Source: Flavobacterium sp. (GTDB lineage Bacteria; Bacteroidota; Bacteroidia; Flavobacteriales; Flavobacteriaceae). Taken from it: a DNA stretch of 58,449 nucleotides. The stretch covers positions 1 through 58,449 of the forward strand of contig JASLID010000052.1 in assembly GCA_030153045.1 (NCBI GenBank). The letters run 5' to 3'. Shown piece by piece: positions 44,431 through 52,940 of this stretch. The position numbers and the translations under genes were made by a program. Numbering within the stretch: position 1 is the stretch's first letter; the number at the start of each line of letters is the position of its first letter. The notes below the pieces were generated by a model. The model was given only the letters and a program-made list of their open reading frames with translations, did no database searches and was not told where the DNA came from.

Positions 44431-45477
44431 AATAATGGATTGCAAAATTTCCTTTCGTTTGATTTTACCTGTTTTGGTTTCTGGAAATTCAGAGACAAAA
44501 TAAATTTGTTTGGGCTTTTCAAATTTTGAAAGGGTGTCGAAAATTACATCATCAATTATTGCTTTTTTTCCTTCAACTATAAGCACCAACTTTTCTCCTA
44601 ATTTTTCGTCAGGTAAACCTCCTACAAAAAAACGCTTGTCGATTTTAGTTGAAAGTTTTTCTTCAATTTGCTCAGGGAATAGTTTAATTCCACCACTATT
44701 TATAACATTATCATAACGACCAAGCCAACTAAATTCTGACGCCGAAAATAATTCAACAATATCGTTCGTTACAATTTTTTGAGAATTTAATTTTGGGGCG
44801 TCAATCACCAAACAATTTCTCTCATCTTGTGAAATAACAACATTTGGCAACACTTTAAAAACCTTCTCTCCTACTCTTTTCAGTGCAATATGAGTAACGG
44901 TTTCAGTCATACTATAGGTTTCAAAAACTTCACACCCTGATGCCATAAGCTTGTTTTCTAGGTCATGATTTATTTTTGCTCCACCAATAATCAGTTTTTT
45001 AATTTCATGTAACTTATCTAATGAGTTTTCCACCTGCAACGGAACCATCGCCACAAAATCGTATTTCTTTTCTGATTTATCAAGCGGATTTGAATTGGGT
45101 TCCACAAAATCTAATTCTAAACCCAAAACAAAGGCACGAACCAGCATCATTTTACCAGCAATAAATTTTACGGGCAAACAACAAAGTGAAGTATTTCCTG
45201 AATGTAATTGAAAAAAATCACCAGTTGCCAAAGCAGAATTAACCATGGCTTGTTTTTCAATTTCAATAATTTTAGGTTTTCCTGTGGTTCCTGAAGTTTG
45301 AACATTTACGAAGGATTTGTCATCAAACCAATCTAAAATAAAAGCACCACAATCTTTTTCAAACTCTAGCCCAGAATCTATATAATCATTTGCTATACGA
45401 ATCAGTGCTGACTTATTACAATGTGATCCATTGAATTTGAACTTTGAATGTATGTTATGATAAGTGGGTTGATTCAT
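44425..45477 (-). CDS. menE: AMP-binding acyl-CoA ligase, probable o-succinylbenzoate-CoA ligase
   Basis: About 350 residues, short for the ANL superfamily as usual for MenE of Bacteroidota. The ATP-binding P-loop is TSGTTGKPK (61-69); ETYSMTETVTHIA and WLGRYDNVINSGGIKLFPEQIE follow, and the C-terminal catalytic lysine is in PKTKTGKIKRKE-like ETKTGKIKRKE. It would activate o-succinylbenzoate in menaquinone synthesis. I start at the ATG of MNQPTYHN, as the frame's earlier start is TTG. Its 5' end overlaps the CPBP gene by 23 bases. No other men gene is present. Confidence 0.82.
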   Translation of the reverse strand: MNQPTYHNIHSKFKFNGSHCNKSALIRIANDYIDSGLEFEKDCGAFILDWFDDKSFVNVQTSGTTGKPKIIEIEKQAMVNSALATGDFFQLHSGNTSLCCLPVKFIAGKMMLVRAFVLGLELDFVEPNSNPLDKSEKKYDFVAMVPLQVENSLDKLHEIKKLIIGGAKINHDLENKLMASGCEVFETYSMTETVTHIALKRVGEKVFKVLPNVVISQDERNCLVIDAPKLNSQKIVTNDIVELFSASEFSWLGRYDNVINSGGIKLFPEQIEEKLSTKIDKRFFVGGLPDEKLGEKLVLIVEGKKAIIDDVIFDTLSKFEKPKQIYFVSEFPETKTGKIKRKEILQSIIK

Positions 45478-46423
45478 TTTCAAGAGTTTCAATCGGTTCT
45501 AATTTTGGGGCTTCAATTTTACCTGTCAATTTTTCTTTCCAGTTATTCCAATTGTATTTTTTAGAAAAAACGAAAAGTAAAATAGGAAAAATCACAACAA
45601 CTGGAAATATAATTTCAAAACCAGCGCTTGGCGTTGAAACATCTTTTAATACCGAATGTGTTTGAAAAGCTGTCCACTCAGAAGTTACCAGCAATGCCGT
45701 TAGTAAATTATTTGCGGCATGAAAGCCTAGAGTCAACTCTAATCCATCATCCATTAAAGTTATGATGCCTAAAAATAATCCTGTACCTATGTAATAAACC
45801 ATGGTAATGCTCCCCATTTTTTCGACTTCGGGATTGGCAAAATGCATTCCTCCAAAAATAACTGATGTTAACAACAACGGAAACCATTTGTTTTTAGCTA
45901 ACAATCCAAATCCTTGCATTAAATAACCTCTGAAAACAAATTCTTCAACGCTGGTTTGTATTGGAATCATTACTGTCGCTATCACTAGCAAAATTAAAAA
46001 TGGTTGTAATTTAAAATTCCAAACATAATCTTCTGGGGCTGTATAAAATGCTATAACGGTTACAACAACTTGGAAGGTTGCCCATAATCCAAAAGAGAAA
46101 AAGACTCTATTCCAATCTATTTTACTTCTATAAGTAGTAATATCAATTAACTTTTGTTTGTGCAATTTAAGTGCTAATACAATTCCGCCAAGAGCCACTA
46201 AAAAAGAAAATAACATTAAAAAAAGCGTGGTGTTCTTTTCTAAAACGGTCATTAAAGTTGATTCATCAATGCCAAAAAGGCTTTTGCCATCTGCAGCTAA
46301 CTTTGCCATCACGGCGAACATCAATGGCAATTGACCAATGGTTGATGCGACAACAATAATTAGGAATCCAATAATGTATTTCCAAAAATGATTTTCTGGT
46401 TTAAAAGCTTTTAATAAAAACAT
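45455..46423 (-). CDS. CPBP-family intramembrane metalloprotease
   Basis: 322 residues with about eight hydrophobic segments. The three membrane active-site motifs of the Abi/CPBP (Rce1-like) family are in order: EEFVFRGYLMQG (EExxxR), FGGMHFAN (FxxxH) and GFHAANNL (HxxxN). Targets are unknown; relatives act in protein processing or bacteriocin immunity. The 3' end overlaps menE, so the two are translationally coupled. It is divergent from the ArsC-like gene. Confidence 0.88.
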   Translation of the reverse strand: MFLLKAFKPENHFWKYIIGFLIIVVASTIGQLPLMFAVMAKLAADGKSLFGIDESTLMTVLEKNTTLFLMLFSFLVALGGIVLALKLHKQKLIDITTYRSKIDWNRVFFSFGLWATFQVVVTVIAFYTAPEDYVWNFKLQPFLILLVIATVMIPIQTSVEEFVFRGYLMQGFGLLAKNKWFPLLLTSVIFGGMHFANPEVEKMGSITMVYYIGTGLFLGIITLMDDGLELTLGFHAANNLLTALLVTSEWTAFQTHSVLKDVSTPSAGFEIIFPVVVIFPILLFVFSKKYNWNNWKEKLTGKIEAPKLEPIETLENESTHLS

Positions 46424-46441
46424 AATCGTTGGTTTGGGTTA

Positions 46442-46471
46442 TTGAAATAAGTAGCAAAACACTTAATTTTG
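46442..46471 (+). promoter_or_regulatory. Promoter of the ArsC-like gene
   Basis: TTG, 19-base spacer, TAATTTTG: full consensus. The 5' leader would be about 40 bases. A TTG start codon for the gene at 46469 would lie inside the -7 element, which supports the downstream ATG. Confidence 0.7.
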
Positions 46472-46516
46472 TTACAATTTAATCAACTATTCAGTATAAA
46501 TCAAATAAACTTAAAA

Positions 46517-46858
46517 ATGATTACCATTTACCATAATTCACGTTGTTCAAAATCTAGAGATGGAGTTTGTTTTCTTGAAAACACAAAACAAGAATTTCAA
46601 GTTATAAACTATTTAGAGAACACCCCAACTAAACCAGAATTGAAAGAATTACTCAAAAAATTAAACATTCCAGCTATAGATTTGGTTCGAAAAAAAGAAA
46701 GCATTTGGGTAGAAAACTATAAAAACAAAAGTCTTTCTGAAGATGAAATTATCGAAGCCATGATTCAAAATCCAAAGCTAATCGAAAGACCCATAATTGT
46801 AAATGGGAACAAAGCTGTCATTGCAAGACCCACCGAAAAAATTAATGAAATACTTTAA
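46517..46858 (+). CDS. ArsC/Spx-family reductase (arsenate reductase-like)
   Basis: 113 residues from the ATG opening MITIYHNSRCSKSRDGV. The single N-terminal cysteine in the CSKSR loop, followed by Pro-rich LIERPIIV and the basic residue in VIARP, is the glutaredoxin-type ArsC pattern. It may reduce arsenate with glutathione- or thioredoxin-like partners, but no arsenic resistance genes (arsB, acr3, arsR) are nearby, so the physiological role is uncertain. Confidence 0.85.
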   Translation: MITIYHNSRCSKSRDGVCFLENTKQEFQVINYLENTPTKPELKELLKKLNIPAIDLVRKKESIWVENYKNKSLSEDEIIEAMIQNPKLIERPIIVNGNKAVIARPTEKINEIL

Positions 46859-46878
46859 AAATCCCATTTAACAATACT

Positions 46879-46912
46879 TTGGCATAATAAAATTTTATGA
46901 ATCTTATTTTTG
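46879..46912 (+). promoter_or_regulatory. Promoter of the TonB-dependent receptor gene
   Basis: TTG, 23-base spacer, TATTTTTG, 18 bases before the ATG. The spacer is at the long end of the known range. Confidence 0.5.
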
Positions 46913-46930
46913 TCCTTCTAAAATGTATTT

Positions 46931-49471
46931 ATGAAGGTTATAAAAAATATTTCAGTTTTATTTTTATTATTAAATGTTACGATTCTTTTTGCGCAACAAA
47001 AACCAGATGGAAAAAAAATTACCATTTCTGGTAAAATCATCGAAAAAACAAGTTCATTACCGCTTGAATACGCCACAATAACTTTAACTGATTTCAACAC
47101 AAATAAAGTTGTTTCTGGAGGAATTACAGATACTAAAGGCGAATTTAAAATCGCTGTTAATCCGGGAACTTACAATATAAAATACGAGTACATTTCATTT
47201 AAAACGATTGAAATCAAAGGAAAATCTTTGAATGAAGATATAAACTTAGGGGTAATTGCCCTCGAAGATGAAGCAAAACAACTAGATGCTGTTGAAATTC
47301 GTGTCGAAAAGACTTCTGTCGATATTAAACTGGACAAAAAAGTATACACTGTTGGAAAAGACATCATGGTTCGAGGCGGAACTGTTAGCGATGTTTTAGA
47401 CAATATTCCATCGGTTACTGTTGATGCTGAAGGTGCGGTTTCATTACGTGGAAACGAAAATGTTAGAATTTTAATTGACGGAAAGCCATCAAACGCCATC
47501 AATATCAACGATGCATTACGTATGATTCCTGCTGATGCTATTGACAAAGTAGAAGTGGTTACCAACCCATCAGCTCGTTACGATGCCGAAGGTGGTGGTG
47601 GAATTTTAAACATTATTCTTAAAAAAGGGAAAAATCAAGGACTTAACGGAACTTTTATAGCTTCGGTTGGAGAGCCTAAAAACACTGGCGTTTCTGCCAA
47701 TTTAAATTTAAAACAAGAAATGTTTAATTTGTTTACTACCATTGGTTACAATGATCGAACTAATCCAGGTAAAACAAAAATTGATCAAGAAAATTTTAAT
47801 GTAGCCGACGGAAGTTTAAGATCGGTTTTAAACGAACGTAGAAAAAGTGAGCGTTTTGGTGAAGGATTAAATTTAAATTTTGGAATTGAACTCTTTTTAG
47901 ACAAGTCGACCTCATGGACCAATGCCTTTAATTACAGAAATAATAACGGTGGGAACTTAGAAAACGTGTTGTATTATAATTATGATAGTAACCGGAATTA
48001 TGTCAATACTACACAACGATTTAACGATTTAACTTCTAAAGGTGAAAACGTAGAGTTTACTACAAATTTTACAAAAAACTTCAAAAAGGAAGGACATAAA
48101 CTTTCTATCGACGGGTCATTTTCGCAAAGTAAGGACAAAGACAATTCTACCATTGAAGGAACCATTATCGACAATGATGCTTTTTTAACGTCTGAATTAA
48201 CTCGAAAAGATGATAAACAGAATAGAAACTTAATTCAATTGGATTATGTTTTGCCTATTAAAGAAAATACACAAATTGAAGCTGGTTTCAGAGGGAATTA
48301 TGTCAATTTATTAGCTGATTACCAAGTACAAGAACGTGAGTCTTTATCAAGTCCTTATACAAATATCGTAGCTTTTACAAACAAATTAGAATACATCGAA
48401 AACGTAAATGCTCTTTATGCACAATTTGGCTCAAAAATCAATAAATTCTCCTACTTATTAGGACTTCGATTTGAAGATTCAAGCATTGAAGTAAACCAAT
48501 TAACATCAAACATTTATAAAACAAAAAAATACAACAACTTTTTTCCAAGTGCTTTCTTAACATATGAATTCAATGAGAAAAGTAGTGTTTCTTTAAATTA
48601 CAGCAAGCGTATCTCAAGACCAAGAGGACGTTCAATTAATCCGTTTGCCTCTTACACCAGTAATATTAATTTATTTCAAGGAAATCCAGACATCAATCCA
48701 TCTATGAGTGATTCATTCGATTTAGGTTTCTTAAAAAGATGGGAGAAAATAACATTAAGTACTTCATTATACTACAACCATACTACTGATTCAATGGAAA
48801 TGGTTAGAAAAGAGCGTGGCGATTATGTTTACGTAACTGTGGATGGTGAAGACATTATTGTAAATGGCGAGGTTGTAACTGTAGTAGGAAGACCTGATAT
48901 TAAAACGCCAGTAATTATTAATACTCCTTTTAATTTAGGCACAAACGACCGTTTAGGATTTGAATTTAACCTAAATTACAACTTTAAAAAATGGTGGAAA
49001 TTAAACGGAAACTTCAATTTATTTAATAATAAAAACGAAGGAGATTATACTTATGTAAACACCAAAAACGAAGTTGTTACACAAAATTTCGACAAAGAAT
49101 CAATCACTTGGTTTGCAAGAGTAACCTCAAAAGTTTCATTGCCGTACAAGATAGAATGGCAAACCAATGCGAATTATAATGCACCACAAAAATACGGACA
49201 AGGAACCATCAAAGCTATTGCAAGTGCTAATGTCGCTTTTAGCAAAGACGTATTAAAAGACATGGGAACAATATCGTTTAATGTTAACGATGTTTTCAAT
49301 TCAAGAAAAAACAAACAAGAATTACAATTGCCAAACGTAAATTCAAATAGCGAAATGCAATGGCGAAGAAGATCATTTAACTTGTCATTTACCTATCGTT
49401 TCAACAAAAAGAAAACTGACGACAAGCCAAAACGTCAAACTGAAAACGGCGATAACGAATTCATGGGATAA
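46931..49471 (+). CDS. TonB-dependent outer-membrane receptor (OMP_b-brl_3 type)
   Basis: 846 residues with a signal peptide ending at about FAQQKP. Residues about 28-115 form a CarboxypepD_reg-like beta-sandwich (SGKIIEKTSSLPLEYATITL); a plug-like domain (about 135-225) contains GTVSDVLDNIPSVTVDAEG, then NENVRILIDGKPS and DKVEVVTNPSARYDAEGGGG. The rest is a large beta-barrel ending FNLSFTYRF before a charged tail. It is not SusC, and no SusD-like lipoprotein follows. The ligand cannot be inferred. Confidence 0.9.
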   Translation: MKVIKNISVLFLLLNVTILFAQQKPDGKKITISGKIIEKTSSLPLEYATITLTDFNTNKVVSGGITDTKGEFKIAVNPGTYNIKYEYISFKTIEIKGKSLNEDINLGVIALEDEAKQLDAVEIRVEKTSVDIKLDKKVYTVGKDIMVRGGTVSDVLDNIPSVTVDAEGAVSLRGNENVRILIDGKPSNAININDALRMIPADAIDKVEVVTNPSARYDAEGGGGILNIILKKGKNQGLNGTFIASVGEPKNTGVSANLNLKQEMFNLFTTIGYNDRTNPGKTKIDQENFNVADGSLRSVLNERRKSERFGEGLNLNFGIELFLDKSTSWTNAFNYRNNNGGNLENVLYYNYDSNRNYVNTTQRFNDLTSKGENVEFTTNFTKNFKKEGHKLSIDGSFSQSKDKDNSTIEGTIIDNDAFLTSELTRKDDKQNRNLIQLDYVLPIKENTQIEAGFRGNYVNLLADYQVQERESLSSPYTNIVAFTNKLEYIENVNALYAQFGSKINKFSYLLGLRFEDSSIEVNQLTSNIYKTKKYNNFFPSAFLTYEFNEKSSVSLNYSKRISRPRGRSINPFASYTSNINLFQGNPDINPSMSDSFDLGFLKRWEKITLSTSLYYNHTTDSMEMVRKERGDYVYVTVDGEDIIVNGEVVTVVGRPDIKTPVIINTPFNLGTNDRLGFEFNLNYNFKKWWKLNGNFNLFNNKNEGDYTYVNTKNEVVTQNFDKESITWFARVTSKVSLPYKIEWQTNANYNAPQKYGQGTIKAIASANVAFSKDVLKDMGTISFNVNDVFNSRKNKQELQLPNVNSNSEMQWRRRSFNLSFTYRFNKKKTDDKPKRQTENGDNEFMG

Positions 49472-49472
49472 C

Positions 49473-49507
49473 AAAAAAATCCCCGCTTTAGGCGGGGATT
49501 TTTTATT
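49473..49507 (+). terminator. Terminator of the TonB receptor gene
   Basis: AATCCCCGC-TTTAG-GCGGGGATT flanked by A7 and T6, a strong GC-rich stem. Confidence 0.92.
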
Positions 49508-49518
49508 TTAAAACATCA

Positions 49519-49692
49519 TTAATTTAATGATTGTTCTTCTTGCTTCTTAGCTCTTTTCTCTTTGTATAATTCCCAAAGCGCACCGCCAATCCAATATTGA
49601 ACGAATCCAACAAGGAAAAACAATAACCAAAAACCCATGGTTAATACTGTTAAGAAAAGAATGAAACCTAAATACTGTTGAAATTCAAACAT
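49519..49692 (-). CDS. Small membrane protein, 57 residues
   Basis: Short ORF easily missed. The product begins MFEFQQYLGFILFLTVL, has one or two hydrophobic segments (about 8-36), a tryptophan/glycine turn (VQYWIGGALWELY) and a charged tail (KEKRAKKQEEQSLN), which should be cytoplasmic. No known domain. It has a near-consensus promoter just upstream on the same strand (TTG-N20-TACATTTG) and its stop lies right beside the TonB receptor terminator. These points make it more likely real than random. Function unknown. Confidence 0.68.
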   Translation of the reverse strand: MFEFQQYLGFILFLTVLTMGFWLLFFLVGFVQYWIGGALWELYKEKRAKKQEEQSLN

Positions 49693-49717
49693 ATTTTCCG
49701 GAATTTTGAATATGATA

Positions 49718-49748
49718 CAAATGTATTAGTAATAATTGGCTTAACCAA
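49718..49748 (-). promoter_or_regulatory. Promoter of the 57-residue membrane protein gene
   Basis: On the minus strand TTG, 20 bases, TACATTTG: full consensus, 25 bases from the ATG. Confidence 0.65.
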
Positions 49749-49827
49749 TATTTATCAGAAATTATTTTACTACGTTTTCATAACCACTTAATAATGACTA
49801 AATTTGATAGATAAAATGTCATTCTGT

Positions 49828-49843
49828 CCCGAAGCTTCGGGAT
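49828..49843. repeat. 16-base palindrome TCCCGAAGCTTCGGGA
   Basis: Perfect inverted repeat with no T-run, lying 15 bases before repeat copy B upstream of fumC. No function can be assigned. Confidence 0.5.
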
Positions 49844-49858
49844 CTCAAAGAATATTTA

Positions 49859-49939
49859 GGAGCTATTTCCCGCTATTCATTGCAATCTTTTCATTTTTAA
49901 AGAAAAAATAAAAAGGATTTCCATTACTATCGGGGCTAG
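49859..49939 (-). repeat. Dispersed structured element, copy B
   Basis: On the minus strand it starts TAGCCCCGATAG and ends AGCGGGAAATAGCTCCT, the same ends as copy A at 33244-33315. The internal stem is ATCCTTTT/AAAAGAT instead of ATCCTCGC/GCGAGAT: both arms have changed together, so pairing is conserved while sequence is not. The loop is longer. It ends 35 bases before the fumC start. Confidence 0.75.
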
Positions 49940-49974
49940 GGAATACAATTAAAAACATCATTTATCATAAAAGT

Positions 49975-51360
49975 ATGGAATTCAGAATAGAAAAAGACAC
50001 GATGGGCGAAGTTAAAGTTCCCGCAGATAAATACTGGGGAGCTCAAACAGAACGTTCCAGAAATAATTTCAAAATAGGTCCTTCGGCTTCCATGCCAAAA
50101 GAAATTATTGAAGGATTTGCTTACCTAAAAAAAGCTGCTGCGTATGCCAACTGCGATTTAGGCGCTTTACCTATTGAAAAACGCGATGCTATTGCTGCTG
50201 TTTGCGATGAAATCTTAGCTGGAAAATTAGATGACCAATTCCCATTAGTCATTTGGCAAACCGGTTCAGGAACACAAAGTAATATGAACGTAAACGAAGT
50301 CATAGCCAATCGTGCACAAGTTCTAGCAGGACATCAAATTGGCGAAGGCGAACAATTTATCAAAGCCAATGACGATGTAAACAAATCGCAATCTTCAAAC
50401 GATACATTTCCAACAGGAATGCACATTGCCGCTTACAAATTAGTTGTAGAAATTACCATTCCTGGTATCGAAAAATTACGAGATACGCTTCAAGCTAAAT
50501 CAACCGAATTTATGAATGTTGTAAAAATTGGACGTACCCATCTTATGGACGCTACTCCATTAACATTAGGTCAGGAAATTTCAGGTTATGTCGCACAATT
50601 AAACTACGGATTAAAAGCACTTAAAAATACGTTACCTCATTTATCAGAAGTAGCTTTGGGCGGAACGGCCGTTGGTACTGGATTAAATGCACCAACAGGA
50701 TATGATGTTAAAGTAGCCGAATATATTGCAAAATTTACCGGACATCCTTTTGTAACTGCACCAAACAAATTTGAAGCATTGGCTTCACACGACGCTATTG
50801 TAGAAACGCATGGTGCTTTGAAACAATTAGCCGTTTCATTAAACAAAATTGCTAATGATGTACGCATGTTAGCATCAGGCCCACGCTCAGGAATTGGAGA
50901 AATCTTAATTCCAGAAAACGAACCTGGATCCTCTATTATGCCAGGAAAAGTAAATCCAACACAATGCGAAGCGCTAACCATGGTTTGTGCTCAGGTTATG
51001 GGTAACGATGTAGCCATTTCTGTAGGTGGCATGCAAGGTCATTATGAATTGAATGTTTTTAAACCGCTAATGGCTGCCAACTTCTTACAGTCGGCACGAT
51101 TGTTAGGTGATGCCTGTCTGTCTTTCGACGAGCATTGCGCTCAAGGCATTGAACCTAACTATACGAGAATTAAAGAATTAGTCGATAATTCATTAATGCT
51201 GGTTACTGCTTTAAATACTAAAATTGGGTATTACAAAGCGGCCGAAATTGCTCAAACAGCACATAAAAACGGAACAACTTTAAAAGAAGAAGCTATTCGT
51301 TTGGGGTACGTAACTGCTGAAGATTTTGATGCTTGGGTTAAACCGGAAGATATGGTGTAA
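49975..51360 (+). CDS. fumC: Fumarate hydratase class II
   Basis: TCA-cycle enzyme, fumarate plus water to malate; 461 residues, normal length. The signature GSSIMPGKVNPTQ holds the catalytic serine loop, with TGSGTQSNMNVNEV, SQSSNDTFPTGMH and KIGRTHLMDATPLTLGQE as other active-site regions. Monocistronic with an exported-protein gene converging on it. No class I fumarase is present in the window. Confidence 0.96.
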   Translation: MEFRIEKDTMGEVKVPADKYWGAQTERSRNNFKIGPSASMPKEIIEGFAYLKKAAAYANCDLGALPIEKRDAIAAVCDEILAGKLDDQFPLVIWQTGSGTQSNMNVNEVIANRAQVLAGHQIGEGEQFIKANDDVNKSQSSNDTFPTGMHIAAYKLVVEITIPGIEKLRDTLQAKSTEFMNVVKIGRTHLMDATPLTLGQEISGYVAQLNYGLKALKNTLPHLSEVALGGTAVGTGLNAPTGYDVKVAEYIAKFTGHPFVTAPNKFEALASHDAIVETHGALKQLAVSLNKIANDVRMLASGPRSGIGEILIPENEPGSSIMPGKVNPTQCEALTMVCAQVMGNDVAISVGGMQGHYELNVFKPLMAANFLQSARLLGDACLSFDEHCAQGIEPNYTRIKELVDNSLMLVTALNTKIGYYKAAEIAQTAHKNGTTLKEEAIRLGYVTAEDFDAWVKPEDMV

Positions 51361-51392
51361 GGCTTAAAATAAGTTCGAAAAGATAAACTAAT

Positions 51393-52142
51393 TTAGTTCT
51401 GTTTAGTCTGGTTTTTCTTTTCTTTAACTGACAAGTTAAAGAAAAGCACTTTGTTTCTGCCATGCTCAAATCTTACTTTGCAATCTTCAATTGATCCAAC
51501 ATATTTTAATTCCTTTGGAACCGCCAAAGCAAAAACACCTTTGCCTTTAGCCATTCGGTCTAATTTTCGCAATGCTTTTTTAGATAGTTTTTGATATAAA
51601 GGCTCTAAAACCAAACATTGTTCTTTCATACCATATTCTGAATCCCAAAATTTAGCAGTTTCCCCTTTAATTAATTCTTTAGAAAAATAAACTGCTCTTA
51701 ATTGTGGGAAAGCAAATTCAAATACTTTTTTAGAACCTTCATTGGCAAATAAGAGAACGTCTTGGTCACTTACAATAAAAGAGCGTATAAATCCGCAATC
51801 TAATTTTGAAAGCTGATCTGTTACTGTTACCGTAATTCCAATCCATTTTATTTCGTGGCCTAGGTTTTCTCTTTCAGCATCAAACCATCTGTAAAAATCA
51901 CGTATTTGACTAATGGTTTTGTACTTTACATTTCCATTTTCGATACTTATATTAAATAAGTTCGCTTGTTTCCAAATTTCATCATTACTCTTTCTATTAA
52001 TTTTCAACCAACAGCCATCCTGAAGGGTTAAACTTCCAGTTTCTTTTTGATATGATTTTAAATTTTTCCACTCCTGTGAAAAAACAAGATTTGAATATAA
52101 AAAAAATGCAAGAATAAATAGTATTGTAGTTGTTGCTTTCAA
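51393..52142 (-). CDS. Exported protein of unknown function
   Basis: 249 residues with a signal peptide (TTTILFILAFFLYSNLVFSQ). The mature protein opens EWKNLKSYQKETGSLTLQDG and contains one disulfide-capable cysteine early and several later; a lysine-rich segment KLSKKALRKLDRMAKGKG follows. I recognise no domain. The start appears to be TTG: no ATG lies upstream in frame, and this start alone gives an intact signal peptide. It lies 87 bases after the DUF1003 gene on the same strand and may be its operon partner. Confidence 0.7.
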   Translation of the reverse strand: MKATTTILFILAFFLYSNLVFSQEWKNLKSYQKETGSLTLQDGCWLKINRKSNDEIWKQANLFNISIENGNVKYKTISQIRDFYRWFDAERENLGHEIKWIGITVTVTDQLSKLDCGFIRSFIVSDQDVLLFANEGSKKVFEFAFPQLRAVYFSKELIKGETAKFWDSEYGMKEQCLVLEPLYQKLSKKALRKLDRMAKGKGVFALAVPKELKYVGSIEDCKVRFEHGRNKVLFFNLSVKEKKNQTKQN

Positions 52143-52228
52143 TAGGAGTTGTATTTGAATGAAATATATTTAGTCTTTATATTTCCAATGAAATGCTAAT
52201 AAATAGGAATTCGAAAATACTTTAAATA

Positions 52229-52921
52229 TTATTTCTTAACTCTTTCAATAATATCATTCATCATGTCTATTTGTACTCTTTGAATTTCAATCAAAGACTC
52301 TTCCTGATGCATAATCAAATGATCAATTTTTTCATGAAGCATTCTAATTTCCAGTTCTGATTTTAGATTGATCATATAGTCATTTTTAGCACGCTCTCGG
52401 TCTTTTTCTTCCTGGCGATTTTGGCTCATCATAATCACTGGTGCTTGTAAAGCCGCAATACAAGACAAAATTAAATTGAGTAAAATAAAGGGATACGGGT
52501 CAAATCCTTTGTTCAGATAAATAAACATATTCAAACTGATCCAAAACATTATAAAAACCAAGAAGGAAATGATAAATGTCCAGCTTCCGCCAAATTCAGC
52601 TACTTTATCTGCAATTCGTTGTCCAAAAGAATAGTTTTTAGGTTCTTCATCTACTTTATCGGTTATAGTCGTTTCTTTATTTAAAGTCGTTAAAACGGTC
52701 TGTTCAAGTTTGGTCAGATCACCAACTTCTTTCAATAAAATTTTGGAAATATAGCTTTCACGGTAACCATTCAATTCACTAATCGAAATAAACTGATCCG
52801 ATGAAAATTTCGGATGTTCTTTTTGTATAATCTCTAAAATAGATTTTCGAATACTCTTACCCGAAATTTTATCTTCATTTGGGAATTTTTTTCCAGAAAT
52901 AGCACTAATAAATGTATTCAT
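52229..52921 (-). CDS. DUF1003 membrane protein
   Basis: 230 residues. After a variable N-terminal region (1-95) come the family features FGQRIADKVAEFGGSWTFII, two transmembrane helices (about 110-130 and 143-165), PYPFILLNLILSCIAALQAP and MMSQNRQEEKDRERAKNDY, then a coiled-coil tail (about 180-230). Function is unknown. It begins 20 bases after corA and DUF1003 genes are often near corA-type genes, so a role in divalent cation transport is plausible but inferred. Confidence 0.87.
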   Translation of the reverse strand: MNTFISAISGKKFPNEDKISGKSIRKSILEIIQKEHPKFSSDQFISISELNGYRESYISKILLKEVGDLTKLEQTVLTTLNKETTITDKVDEEPKNYSFGQRIADKVAEFGGSWTFIISFLVFIMFWISLNMFIYLNKGFDPYPFILLNLILSCIAALQAPVIMMSQNRQEEKDRERAKNDYMINLKSELEIRMLHEKIDHLIMHQEESLIEIQRVQIDMMNDIIERVKK

Positions 52922-52940
52922 AATCTATTTTTTAATTAAC

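Noticed and set aside
45477..45492. Longer menE start (MKLLKM...) using TTG
   Set aside because: TTG start deeper inside the CPBP gene; the ATG of MNQPTYHN gives the expected length.
47170..47565. 131-codon antisense ORF within the TonB receptor gene
   Set aside because: Complement of a strongly conserved plug-domain coding region; serine/threonine-rich product typical of shadow frames, no promoter.
50637..50981. 114-codon antisense ORF within fumC
   Set aside because: Antisense of a well-conserved housekeeping gene with no independent signal.
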